64,000 nt of DNA from Hymenobacter gelipurpurascens. Its GTDB lineage: Bacteria > Bacteroidota > Bacteroidia > Cytophagales > Hymenobacteraceae. The notes below the pieces were generated by a model. The model saw only the letters and a program-made list of their open reading frames with translations. It was not told where the DNA came from and did no database searches. A program made the position numbers and the translations under genes. Shown piece by piece: positions 35,839 through 44,240 of this stretch. The stretch lies in assembly GCF_900187375.1 (NCBI RefSeq), contig NZ_FYEW01000004.1:1-64000 (forward strand), written 5' to 3'. Numbering within the stretch: position 1 is the stretch's first letter; each line of letters opens with the position of its first letter.

Positions 35839-38262
35839 TTAAATGGCATCTGCCGTGTTGATGACTTTGCTTGGCACTTTCAGCACCAGCACCCGGGCCC
35901 CGAACTTCTCGCGCAGGGTGATTTCCAGGTGGCCCCGGTCAGTGGCCGCGTACAGGGGCACGGCGTAGAGCAGGTAGCCCGTGGCCCGGGCCGGGATGGT
36001 TTGACTTTCGGCCCCGCCAGCAGGCGCCAGGGAACGCCGGGCTTCGTTCTTCTTCTTGCCCAGGAACTTCTTGCGCGAGTTTTCCACCAGCTCGAAGTCG
36101 GTGAAATCCACGGCGTAGTCGATGGTGGTGGTATTGCGCAGCTTCAGGCGCAGGTAGGTAAAGTCTTTGTCGTTGCGCACGTTGGCCAGCGAGAGCACGA
36201 GGTCGTTATCGGCCGTGCGCAGCCCGCTGGTATCAGTGTGCTTGGCGGTAGCCAGCTTGGCCAGGCGCGCCTCGGCGAGCTCCCGCTTTTCGTGGCCCTG
36301 GTCCAGGGCCAGCGCGTCATTCACCCCGGCCCCGTTGCGGGCCTTGCCGCCGGCGCTGACACCGAGCTTTCCGCCATCCTGAAAGTCGTAGAGCTGCAGG
36401 ACCGGCCGGCCGGTGTACACCAGGTGCCCCATCCAATAGCGTGAGCCGTAGCGCACCAAAATGGGCGTGGGCGGCGGATTGCGGCGCCTGGCCCGCACGA
36501 ACACGGCGTTGCTTTCAATCTTGACCAGGTAGTGCGGGGCCTGCTCGGTCACGTCGTGGGCAATAATGGACACGCCCACGATGTCGCCGTTTTCCCGGTG
36601 GGGCTCGTAGCTGAAATCGTAGTACCGCTCGTGGGGAGCGGAGCCATCGGGCGGGGTAGTGACGAAGGGCACGGCCGTGCCGAAGTAGGGCTGGCCGGTG
36701 GTGTACACGCGGTCGAGTTCCGGCATAAGGCCGGCGGCCACGATTTCCGGCATAGCCTCGGCATAGAGCCGCCCGATGAGGAAACGGTTTGGAAACAGGC
36801 TCTGAAAAGCAGGGTTGCGGTAGTGGAAAAGGTGCTCGGGTCCGCGCAGCAGGGCCACCACCACGGGGGCCTGCTCGAACACTTGGTACAACTCCTCGCG
36901 TTCCAGGGCGCGGCGTTCAGCTGCGGCCAGCCGTTCGGCCTGCAGAGCCTCCCGCTCGCGGCGGGCCCGCACCTGCTCGCTCACGTCATGGGCGTAGGTG
37001 ACGAAGCCGTCGATGCGGCCCTGCTCGTCGTAGCGGGCCAGGTAGGTTAGGTCAAAGTAAATGTCCTCGACGGGGCCGCCGGCGGTGCGGGACAGCGGCA
37101 CCAGCACCTCGGTGGCCTGGAATGGCTCGCCCGTGTCGTATACGCGGCGCAGGATGCCCACCAGGGGCTGGCCGTGCAGCTCGGGCAGGGCTTCGAGCAG
37201 GGGCTTACCCAGCAGCTCGCGACCGGGGAACATGGACTGGTAGTCGGGATTCACGAATTCATACACCCACTCGGGGCCATCGAAGATACAGATGGCGGCG
37301 GGCACGCGCAGAAACAGCTGCTCCCACTGCTGGCGCTGGCGCTCGGCCTCGCGGGTGCGCTCCTGCACCCGGGTTTCCAGCTCCTGGTTGAGCTGTTCAA
37401 GCTGCCGGCGGGCCCGCACCTGCTCCGTCACGTCGGTGGAAAAGTCGAGCAGTCCGTCGATGCAGCCCTGCCCGTCGCGCAGGGCGTGAAAGGAGAGGTT
37501 GAGGTAGACCTGCTGGGGGTGGCCCGTACCAGCGAAATCCACCCACGCTTCGACTTCTGGATTCGCAAAGGACTCCCCGGTCTGGTACACGCGGTCCATG
37601 AGCGCGAAAATACCCTGCTTGGCCACTCCCGGCAGGACCTCACGAATGGAACGACCTAGCAAGGGCTGGGTGGCAAAGTATTGCTGGTAGCGGGGGTTGA
37701 CGAACTGGTAAACGTGGTCGGGCCCGTGGTAGGTGGCAATCTGGGCGGGCAGGTGCTGGAGCGCGTCGTAGAAGCGCTGGCGCTGGGCATAGGCGTCAGC
37801 GCGGGCCACTTGTTCTGCGGCCTGGCTCTCGCGCAGCTGCCGCTCGGCCAGGCGGCTGGCAGTGATATCTTGCACGGACTGGATAATGAACTGCACCTCT
37901 CCCGCCGCGTTGAGCACGGGCGTGTGGCGGGGCTTCCAATGGCGCTCCACGAAGTGGCCGGGTCGCGCGCGGTCGGGCACATCATAGTGCTGCGGGTCCA
38001 TGTCGTGCGGCTGCTTGGTGGCCATGACCTGCTCCAGGGAGGCACGCACGTTGGCCACGCCGTTGGCCTCAGGAGCGTCGGGGTTATCCGGAAAGGCATC
38101 AAAAATGTGTTGCCCGACGATAATATCCCGCTCGGTGAGGGTTGCGACCAGGTAATCCTCGCTGGCGCCCACGATTATCCACTCGGGCGAGAGCAGCAGG
38201 GTAGCGCCGGGCTGGGCGTTGAAGACAGGCAGTAAGTCGAGCAGTGGCGGGGCCGTAGGCAT
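35839..38262 (-). CDS. Fusion: tandem PAS sensor array + TraN (DUF4138, VirB9-like) C-terminal domain
   Basis: 807 residues from ATG 38262 (MPTAPPLLDLLPVF). Residues 1 to ~574 hold four PAS-type modules joined by coiled linkers (QLRESQAAEQVARADAYAQ; LNQELETRVQERTREAE), as in multi-PAS kinases of this genus and in the kinase at 40173-42167. Where a kinase domain would follow, the sequence switches after HDVTEQ (DNA ~36540) to APHYLVKIESNAVFVRARRR. It ends with DFTYLRLKLRNTTTIDYAVD and GARVLVLKVPSK, the C-terminal half of Bacteroidetes TraN. The signal peptide and first ~70-100 residues of TraN are missing, so export to the periplasm is doubtful. The frame is intact throughout. Either a true fusion, a recombination scar or an assembly join. 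Confidence 0.85.
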   Translation of the reverse strand: MPTAPPLLDLLPVFNAQPGATLLLSPEWIIVGASEDYLVATLTERDIIVGQHIFDAFPDNPDAPEANGVANVRASLEQVMATKQPHDMDPQHYDVPDRARPGHFVERHWKPRHTPVLNAAGEVQFIIQSVQDITASRLAERQLRESQAAEQVARADAYAQRQRFYDALQHLPAQIATYHGPDHVYQFVNPRYQQYFATQPLLGRSIREVLPGVAKQGIFALMDRVYQTGESFANPEVEAWVDFAGTGHPQQVYLNLSFHALRDGQGCIDGLLDFSTDVTEQVRARRQLEQLNQELETRVQERTREAERQRQQWEQLFLRVPAAICIFDGPEWVYEFVNPDYQSMFPGRELLGKPLLEALPELHGQPLVGILRRVYDTGEPFQATEVLVPLSRTAGGPVEDIYFDLTYLARYDEQGRIDGFVTYAHDVSEQVRARREREALQAERLAAAERRALEREELYQVFEQAPVVVALLRGPEHLFHYRNPAFQSLFPNRFLIGRLYAEAMPEIVAAGLMPELDRVYTTGQPYFGTAVPFVTTPPDGSAPHERYYDFSYEPHRENGDIVGVSIIAHDVTEQAPHYLVKIESNAVFVRARRRNPPPTPILVRYGSRYWMGHLVYTGRPVLQLYDFQDGGKLGVSAGGKARNGAGVNDALALDQGHEKRELAEARLAKLATAKHTDTSGLRTADNDLVLSLANVRNDKDFTYLRLKLRNTTTIDYAVDFTDFELVENSRKKFLGKKKNEARRSLAPAGGAESQTIPARATGYLLYAVPLYAATDRGHLEITLREKFGARVLVLKVPSKVINTADAI

Positions 38263-38614
38263 TAAGCAGTTATGGGGGTCGGAAATGGTATTACGTAGGC
38301 TGGGCCTCTGTAACTGAATGACGGGCAAAAGAAACGAGCGGACCAGCTGGTTCGCCCGGATTACTAGTTGAATCACCATAAGCCCAGGCGTTTAACATCG
38401 CTTCACGAATTGTCAGTATCACTAGGCCTGTGCATGATGCACGAGCCAGCAGTTTTCGACAAAGGTGTTGGGGCAGTGGGAACAAATGTTTTAGAGAAAC
38501 AAAATAATCCCCTTTTTGTATATTTTCGTTGTCTTTTAAGCAACAAAAACGGTTGTTTTGCGTTTAATAAGCAAGGAAACGTTTTATAAACAGTCACTTA
38601 GCCTCCACTTAGCG
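38263..38614. other. Gap between divergent traN-fusion and broken ardC
   Basis: About 350 bases, the part after 38480 AT-rich. Both neighbours point away from it, so it should carry the promoter of the tra operon and the former promoter of ardC. No clear motif. Confidence 0.45.
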
Positions 38615-39112
38615 ATGAAAAAGCAAACCAGCATCGCCGCCCAACCGACCGCCCCGACGTGTATCAGCTTGTTACCAACCGCGTAATTGCGGCTTTTGAA
38701 GCGGGGCAACCCGTAGGCGCCAGCCCTGGCATGCTATACCGGCATCAATGCCTTTTTGCTGCACCTGGTAGGCGGCAGGCCGTTCTTTCTCACGTTCCGG
38801 CAGGCCAAGGAGCTGGGCGGCAACATTCGCAAAGGGGCCAAAGGCATGCCCGTGATTTACTACACCGTCACCACCCGCACCGACAAGCAACCGGGTGAGG
38901 AAGAGAAAACGTCCTTTATCAAGTACTACAACGTCTTTTCGGTGGATGACGGCAAAGGTGTGAACATTGTCCTACCTACGCAGTCCCAAGACCGGAACCA
39001 CGAGCCCCTAGCCGCCGAAGACCTGGTAGCAAACTGGACTACCTGCCCCCGCATCGAGCACGGTGCCCCTGACCAACCCCACCCACCGCAAGCCCCGCAG
39101 CCATGGAGTTAA
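38615..39112 (+). pseudogene. ArdC-like antirestriction/ssDNA-binding domain, frameshifted
   Basis: Read with three frame corrections, the segment gives MKKQTSIAAQPTAP, VYQLVTNRVIAAFEAGQPV, RQPWHAIPGINAFLLHLVGG and PFFLTFRQAKELGGNIRKGA, followed by GMPVIYYTV and KYYNVFSVDD. This is the N-terminal domain of ArdC (DUF1738), which binds single-stranded DNA and protects incoming plasmid DNA. Single-base losses occur near 38655, near 38715 and near 38740. The C-terminal metallopeptidase domain is absent; the frame instead runs out at 39112, overlapping the start of the next gene by 10 bases. Non-functional. Confidence 0.8.
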
Positions 39113-39474
39113 ACAACGAGCCCGAAGGCGCCCCCGCCACCGTACTACCCGTTGATGCCGGGGCCGTGCTGACCCAGCCGGCTCTGCCCACCTTGCCTGT
39201 TGTTGCCTTGGGGCAGGAAACGCTGCCCATGCTCGCGGCTGTGGTGGTTTCCACGCAGCGCATCGAGCTGATGCGACTCATGGAGCACCCCGCCTTCACC
39301 GACGAGCAGCGCTGCACCGCTACGGCCCGAATTCTGGCCGAGGCCGACCCCACCCGGCTGGGCCGCTGGCTGACCAACATCATGCGGCATATCACGCAGT
39401 GGGAGGAGCATACCTTGGCCGAAGCAGCACGGCATAACCCCCACTTTACGGCCTTGGAGCAAGCGCCGGAATAA
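39103..39474 (+). CDS. Hypothetical element-borne protein
   Basis: 123 residues. The first ~45 are low-complexity (Ala, Pro, Val); the rest is helical, with MRLMEHPAFTDEQRCTATARI and RLGRWLTNIMRHITQWEEH. No motif recognised. The start overlaps the end of the broken ardC frame. A GC-rich hairpin (39490-39511) follows its stop codon. Position suggests it was the second gene of an ardC-led operon on the mobile element. Confidence 0.5.
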   Translation: MELNNEPEGAPATVLPVDAGAVLTQPALPTLPVVALGQETLPMLAAVVVSTQRIELMRLMEHPAFTDEQRCTATARILAEADPTRLGRWLTNIMRHITQWEEHTLAEAARHNPHFTALEQAPE

Positions 39475-39489
39475 CCCCCCTCCCCCTTA

Positions 39490-39511
39490 CCCCGCCCAGT
39501 ATCGGGCGGGG
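39490..39511 (+). terminator. GC-rich hairpin after the hypothetical gene
   Basis: CCCCGCCC (39490-39497) pairs exactly with GGGCGGGG (39504-39511) around a 6-base loop, 16 bases past the stop codon. There is no T-run, so its strength as a terminator is uncertain. Confidence 0.45.
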
Positions 39512-39572
39512 CCGGGAGCGGTGGGGTACCGTCCCGCTGCCTTTGACTTATTGTTTTGATTTCCTGCTGCCT

Positions 39573-39866
39573 ATGCTCTCCCCTCCCCCACTGCCCCCGG
39601 ATGACGCCGCCATGACGCCGCGCCGCTTTACCGACTTGCTGCGCCATGGCCGCTTCACCTTCACCGAGCGCGAGCTGATGGAGCACCTGCGCATGACTTA
39701 CCGCACCATCAAGCTGCGCGAGGCCGACCCCTCTACCCTCACCATTGCCGAGCTGCTGCGCGTGGCCGACTTGCTCGACGAACCCGTGCAGGATATTATC
39801 GCCGTGGTCCTGGCCGAAGTGCAAGGTGCCCCTCAACCACCCGCGAAAGGAGCTCCGGTCGGGTAA
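39573..39866 (+). CDS. Small helix-turn-helix-like protein
   Basis: 97 residues from ATG 39573 (84 from ATG 39612, MTPRRFTDLL). The segment TERELMEHLRMTYRTIKLRE followed by LTIAELLRVADLLDEPVQDI resembles the helix order of XRE/Cro-type DNA-binding domains (recognition helix around MTYRTIKL). It could regulate genes of the mobile element. A TTG extension to 39543 is not needed. No partner protein is adjacent except the decayed AbiEi-like relic downstream. Confidence 0.55.
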   Translation: MLSPPPLPPDDAAMTPRRFTDLLRHGRFTFTERELMEHLRMTYRTIKLREADPSTLTIAELLRVADLLDEPVQDIIAVVLAEVQGAPQPPAKGAPVG

Positions 39867-39939
39867 ACGATGACAAGTTTTCACCTGTAAGAACTTGACA
39901 TTGTTTCGTGCTTTTACCCAGCCACTTCCCGCGTTATCC

Positions 39940-40120
39940 ATGTCCGAGTCGATTACGCAGCGCGTCCGTCAGCAGGTGCTGCTTTTCCGCCGGGCGAGCG
40001 GCTGACCTATGCCGACCTAATGATTGAGCCGGCGCAGTTCGGCGCCGCCCACCGCGCGCTGCTGCGGTGCAGCAGTCCCGGGCCGCAATTGCGGCCCGGT
40101 TGCAGGAACCCTGAGCTATG
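39940..40120 (+). pseudogene. Decayed AbiEi/DUF6088-like winged-helix antitoxin relic
   Basis: From ATG 39940 the frame reads MSESITQRVRQQVLLF and stops. A shift then gives PPGERLTYADLMIEPAQFGA and AHRALLR. The pattern (Q.V...V...P.G.R.TY.DL......A...AL.RL) fits the N-terminal winged helix of AbiEi/DUF6088-type antitoxins found on Bacteroidetes elements. Only ~60 codons remain, one frameshift is present, and no toxin gene is adjacent. Family assignment is tentative. Confidence 0.45.
40078..40099. repeat. Perfect 22-bp palindrome
   Basis: CCGGGCCGCAA and its exact complement join without a loop. It lies between the + strand relic and the end of the minus-strand kinase gene (convergent), so a bidirectional terminator is plausible although no T-runs flank it. 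Confidence 0.6.
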
Positions 40121-40172
40121 GCGGCCGGCCTAACAGGTAAATCATCCCAGGGGAACCGCCCGGCCTACCCGT

Positions 40173-42167
40173 TTACCCTCGGCCCAGCCGAATGCGAAAG
40201 GTGGCCCCCTCCCCTTCCTGGCTGTCTACCTCGATGCCGCCGCCGCTGGCCTGCACGATGCGGTTGACCAGGTATAAGCCCACCCCGGAGCCGGTCGTGT
40301 GGTGGTGAAACCGGCGGAAAAGGTGAAACAGCTCCGGGCCGTAGCGGGCCGCGTCAAACCCCAGGCCGTTGTCTTTGACTACCAGCACGGGCTGGTCGGC
40401 GTCGGCCCACACGGAAACATGGATGCGCGCTGGCCGCGCCGGGTCGGCGTACTTGAGGGCGTTGCTGAGCAGATTGAGCAGGATGGTGCGCAGGTTGGCC
40501 CGGGCAAAGGCCACGGTGGGCCACGCCGCGAAGTCTACCGTGATGCGAGCCCGGGCCGCCCGCACCTGGGGTTCGAGGGTGTTCACCACTTCTTCCGTCA
40601 AATCGGCCAGCGACACCTCTTCCGCCGAAGCCTTGCCGGCCGTCTGCTGGGCCTCGCCCAGGGTGGCCAGATCATCAATGGTGCGGCCCAGCTGCTGCAG
40701 CGCCTCCTGCACCAGGGGCACGAGCAGCTCTTCCTCGGCGGGGTCGGCAAACGTGCTGCTGCGGCGCATCTCTGTAAAGAGGCCCACGAGGTTGTTAACG
40801 GGCTGCTTAAGGTCGTGGGAGGCCGCGTACACGAAGTTGTCGAGGTCCTGGTTGGTGCGGGTCAGGCGCTGGTTGGTTTGCTTCAGCTCGGTAATGTCAA
40901 TGGCCGAGCCCACGTAGCCGTAGAGGTCGCCGTTGGGGTAGAAGCTGGGCGCGCCCTGGGCCAGCAGCCAGCGGTACTGCCCGTCGTGGCGGCGCAGGCG
41001 GTGCTCCAGGATGTATTGCGAACGGGTGCGGATAGCCGTTTCCAGCGTGGTCTGAGCCAGTTCAAGCTCGTCCGCCGGCAGAAAAGCCGCCCAGCCCGTC
41101 GCCACGTACTGCTCCAGGCTTACGCCCACAAAGTCCAGAAAGGCCTGGTTGGCGTACCGCATGGTCGAATCCGGGTTCACGGCCCAGACCTGATTGGGCG
41201 CCGCGTCGGCCATGATGCGGAAGCGGGATTCGCTTTCCTGCAGTTCGAGGGTGCGGCTCTGCACCCGGCTTTCTAGCTCCTGGTTGAGCTGCACCAACTG
41301 CTGCCGGGCCTCTACCTGCTCCGTGACGTCGTAGGCAAAATTGAGCACGCCATCCACGTGCCCGTTGGCGTCGCGCAGGGCTTGAAAAAACACGTTGAAG
41401 TAGCGGCACTGGGGCTGCCCGGTGCCGGCGAAGTCTACCCAGGTTTCTAATTCTGTGCCGTAGAAGGGCTCGCCCGTCCGATACACCTGGTTGAGTTGTT
41501 CCAGATGGGGCTGACCCACCAGTTCCGGCAGGGCCTCGCGGATGGGTAGCCCTTGGATGGCCCGGGCGGGAAAGAGCTGCTGGAAGCCGGGGCTCACGAG
41601 GGCAAATGTCAGCTCCGGCCCGGAAAGGGTAGCCATCTTGGCGGGCAGCTCCATTAGGATGTGATGAAGGCGCTGGCGCTGCGCTTCGGCTTCGGTGCGG
41701 GCGGCTTGCTCCCGGGTCTGGGCCTCCCGCAGGGCCACTTCCACGGGCGAGCGGGGCTGGTCAGCAGTGTCGGTAAAACTCACCAGCAGGCCGTCGCCGG
41801 AGCGGCGGGCCGCGAGGCGATAGTAGTTGTCGTAGCCGTCGGCCTGGTAGTTGATGTTATACTCGCGGGACTCCCCACTCACGAAAGCGTCCACGTGGAA
41901 GTCGAACGTGCCGTGCGCGATGCTGTGGGGCCATTGCTCGTTGTGGGTCCGGGTGGGCACCTCCGGCATGCGCATCATCCGCTGGGCCGTGGGGTTGAGG
42001 TACTCGAAAGTAAAATCCACAATCTGCCCCGAGCCGGCCGGGTCGTAGAGGGGGGTGTAGTAGATGACCCCAGTCATCGACACGGCGAGTAAGTCGCCTA
42101 GCAGCTGGTCGGCCGGCAAAGAGCGGAGGGGAAGTGGAACCGGCGTCACGGGCATACAGGCAGGCAA
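40173..42167 (-). CDS. Multi-PAS sensor histidine kinase
   Basis: 664 residues, no membrane segment. Three PAS modules are visible: ~20-140, ~165-290 (with FAGTGQPQCRYFNVFFQALR) and a PAS_3-like one ~320-430 (RIMADAAPNQVWAVNPD to GYVGSAIDITELKQ). A HisKA domain follows with the phosphorylated His in FVYAASHDLKQPVNNLVGLF (~450), then a HATPase with ILLNLLSNALKYADP, VKDNGLGFDAARYG and GSGVGLYLVNRIV. The PAS modules and linkers match those fused to TraN at 35839-38262, so the two genes are relatives. No response regulator is adjacent. It lies inside the mobile element between relics and the par genes. Confidence 0.9.
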   Translation of the reverse strand: MPACMPVTPVPLPLRSLPADQLLGDLLAVSMTGVIYYTPLYDPAGSGQIVDFTFEYLNPTAQRMMRMPEVPTRTHNEQWPHSIAHGTFDFHVDAFVSGESREYNINYQADGYDNYYRLAARRSGDGLLVSFTDTADQPRSPVEVALREAQTREQAARTEAEAQRQRLHHILMELPAKMATLSGPELTFALVSPGFQQLFPARAIQGLPIREALPELVGQPHLEQLNQVYRTGEPFYGTELETWVDFAGTGQPQCRYFNVFFQALRDANGHVDGVLNFAYDVTEQVEARQQLVQLNQELESRVQSRTLELQESESRFRIMADAAPNQVWAVNPDSTMRYANQAFLDFVGVSLEQYVATGWAAFLPADELELAQTTLETAIRTRSQYILEHRLRRHDGQYRWLLAQGAPSFYPNGDLYGYVGSAIDITELKQTNQRLTRTNQDLDNFVYAASHDLKQPVNNLVGLFTEMRRSSTFADPAEEELLVPLVQEALQQLGRTIDDLATLGEAQQTAGKASAEEVSLADLTEEVVNTLEPQVRAARARITVDFAAWPTVAFARANLRTILLNLLSNALKYADPARPARIHVSVWADADQPVLVVKDNGLGFDAARYGPELFHLFRRFHHHTTGSGVGLYLVNRIVQASGGGIEVDSQEGEGATFRIRLGRG

Positions 42168-42284
42168 AGGGATTCTGGGCAGTGATAGGGAAGAACAGGC
42201 TGCGCCAGCGCAGCCCCACGCCCAAACTATGACTTGGCGGAGCTTGAGGAATGGGCCGCAATTGCCCTCTCCACGGCCCCTCCC

Positions 42285-42785
42285 CTACTTGCCTTTGGCC
42301 GGCGGGCCGTGCTGCAGGTAGTAGTTGACCGCTTCGTCGACCAGCTCTTTCAGATACACCCGGCGGCTGTGGTACATCAGCTCCTCGTGGATGTAGGCCA
42401 ATGCGGCCCGCTGCGTCTCCCCTTCCAGGCGAATCAGCGACGGCTGCAGCCCGGAAGGGGCCGCTTCGACGGCTGGTGATTCGGCTTTGGGGGGGCGACC
42501 CCTGCCCCGCTTTACTGCCTGCGTTGCAGCGGCAACCGGCTTAGGTGTTGCTACTGCTGCTGCCACAGGTGCCGGCGCTGGAGCCGCGGCCTCTACCACT
42601 GGCGGAGCTACTGGCGCTGGTTCGGGTGAGGGTACGGGCGCAGGCTCAGGCTCAGGAGCTGGTGCCGCCGCCGGGGCAGCTGCGGGCTCTGCAGCTGGGA
42701 GCGCCGCCGGCATGTGGCCCGGCTGCCCGCGCAGCATGGACATCTTCTCGTCCGTGGAGATTTTCAGGCGTTGAATCTTGGCCAT
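42285..42785 (-). CDS. ParA-partner protein with Ala/Pro-rich linker
   Basis: 166 residues. A short N-terminal segment (KIQRLKISTDEKMSML) is followed by ~70 residues rich in Ala, Pro and Glu, an AT-hook-like RGRGRPPK, and a C-terminal helical part (LAYIHEELMYHSRRVYLKEL) that looks like the dimerizing or DNA-binding half of TraB/DUF3408-type or small ParB-like proteins. Its ATG overlaps the ParA stop codon by one base (TAATG), so it is translated with ParA and is likely its partner in partition of the element. A ParB HTH is not visible. Confidence 0.65.
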   Translation of the reverse strand: MAKIQRLKISTDEKMSMLRGQPGHMPAALPAAEPAAAPAAAPAPEPEPAPVPSPEPAPVAPPVVEAAAPAPAPVAAAVATPKPVAAATQAVKRGRGRPPKAESPAVEAAPSGLQPSLIRLEGETQRAALAYIHEELMYHSRRVYLKELVDEAVNYYLQHGPPAKGK

Positions 42786-43513
42786 TACGATACGAGTTCA
42801 GCGGTGAGCCCGGCGCGGGCAATCAGTTCGTCGCACAGGGCCCGTACTTCGGCTTCCACCGAGGCATCGGCCCCCACGGCCCGGCGATAGGCCGGATTTA
42901 GGTAGCTGTATCGGGTAGACAGGCGCTTGTAGCAGCCCAGCTGGCGCAGCGAGGCCTGCAGGCGCGGCAGCCCCAGGGCATCGGTGAATTCGTCCATGTC
43001 CTTTTCCTCCTTCAGGTTGGTGCGGTGCGAGTGCACGCCGAAGAACTGGAAGTCCAGCCCCTGCTCCCGCGAGAGCCGGGAAATCTCCTGCAGCAGCTGC
43101 ATAAAGGAAATCGTGGCCAGCCGTTCGGCATCCGAGGCCCCTACTGGTACGAGCACCACGTTGGCGCCGCTGAGCACGTCAATCATAGCCGTGTCATCCG
43201 AGCGGCCCGGCACGTCAATAAACACCACGTCGTAATCGTCGCTGATTTCGTCCAGCCGATCATACACCTGGCCCATGCCCACCGATTCCAGCGCATAGGG
43301 AAAGGCCGGCTCGGTTAGCGTACCAGCTGCGCGCTCCAGCTCGACGCTCGGCTGATCGTTGGTGAGGCGCACACCCGCCAGCGTCTGCTGGGAGTCCGCG
43401 TCGACCACCAGCACGCGGTAGCCGTAGTCGGCGGCCAGCGCACCCGCCAGCACAGTGATGAGGGTACTCTTACCAATGCCACCCTTCTGGTTGGCAACGC
43501 AAATGATTTTCAT
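42785..43513 (-). CDS. ParA-family partition ATPase
   Basis: About 242 residues from ATG 43513 (MKIICVANQKGGIGKSTLI). The deviant Walker A motif KGGIGKST is at residues 9-16 with the signature lysine; VLVVDADSQQT is motif A', and YDVVFIDVPGRSDD is Walker B. ParA ATPases move plasmids, integrative elements or chromosome origins to daughter cells. Length and motif order are those of short plasmid-type ParA (TraA of Bacteroidetes elements). It is transcribed away from the AT-rich repeat region at 43571-44319, which may hold its centromere-like site. Confidence 0.9.
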   Translation of the reverse strand: MKIICVANQKGGIGKSTLITVLAGALAADYGYRVLVVDADSQQTLAGVRLTNDQPSVELERAAGTLTEPAFPYALESVGMGQVYDRLDEISDDYDVVFIDVPGRSDDTAMIDVLSGANVVLVPVGASDAERLATISFMQLLQEISRLSREQGLDFQFFGVHSHRTNLKEEKDMDEFTDALGLPRLQASLRQLGCYKRLSTRYSYLNPAYRRAVGADASVEAEVRALCDELIARAGLTAELVS

Positions 43514-43676
43514 AAGGCAGGGGGAACTAATGAGGAAAGCCACCGGAGAAGCAGTTTGCAAAATAAGCAACTTATTTCCCGGTTTTCAAATCTACTTGTA
43601 AACTTGTTTTTTTATTTCCTGGAAAATAAAACAAGTAAAATATTAAGAAACTAAAATCTTTATTTTCCATTTGCTC

Positions 43677-43790
43677 TATTTCTTAAAAATACGAGCAAGC
43701 ATAATACTTATTTCCCAATTTTCTTATTTCTTAAAAAAGTGAGCAAATACAATACTTATTTTCCAATTTATTTATTTCTTAAAAAATAAG
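43677..43790. repeat. 48-base tandem repeats (iteron-like)
   Basis: Copies begin with TATTTCTTAAAAA at 43677, 43725 and 43773, exactly 48 bases apart; the third is partial. Inside each full copy GAGCAA and AATACTTATTT recur at the same offsets. The element's motif AATACTTATTT also appears at 34399, 9.3 kb away, just upstream of the VirB5-like gene. Confidence 0.8.
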
Positions 43791-44136
43791 AATAAGAATT
43801 TCTTGATAAATCAAGAAGCAAATTCCTCAGTAAACATTATGCAAAAGTTCTCAAGAAACTTATTTCCTATAATCCTAAGAAACAAAGCGCAATACGAGTC
43901 GTAAAGCGACCAAGATTTGAAGTTGCTTTTAGAGTTTACTTGTTTCCTGAGAAATAAATAAATCGACTGATGGGCTCCATTAGCCTTGCTAACCCCGTCC
44001 AGATAGCCTTTTCAATGACTTCACCGCGTGATTCCGCCGGCGTGTCATTAAACGGGAACGACTGTAAGCACGTCGCATGGATAGGTTGGTAGCTGGAAGC
44101 TGCTTAGCCAGCAAGACTACCGGTAGTGAGCAGCCG

Positions 44137-44193
44137 GCCTAATGGTAGTTAGCTAGCCTGATGGTACTTAGCTAGCCTGATGGTACTTAGCAA
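44137..44193. repeat. Three tandem 19-base repeats upstream of the mobilization genes
   Basis: GCCTAATGGTAGTTAGCTA (44137), GCCTGATGGTACTTAGCTA (44156) and GCCTGATGGTACTTAGCAA (44175) follow one another without gaps. Direct repeats like these, upstream of the accessory and relaxase genes, are typical binding sites for relaxosome proteins. Confidence 0.85.
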
Positions 44194-44240
44194 GAAGACC
44201 AGTATTTATCCGCGCTAACGCGCAGATTAAATGCTGGTTA

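Noticed and set aside
35826..35849. Upstream ATG for traM
   Set aside because: It would overlap the end of the TraN fusion gene; the ATG at 35825 lies just after that gene and gives a cleaner N terminus.
40299..41276. 325-codon + strand open frame
   Set aside because: Antisense shadow of the multi-PAS kinase.
43571..44000. CRISPR array
   Set aside because: The repeats are contiguous or irregular, AT-rich and without unique spacers of constant length; no cas genes.
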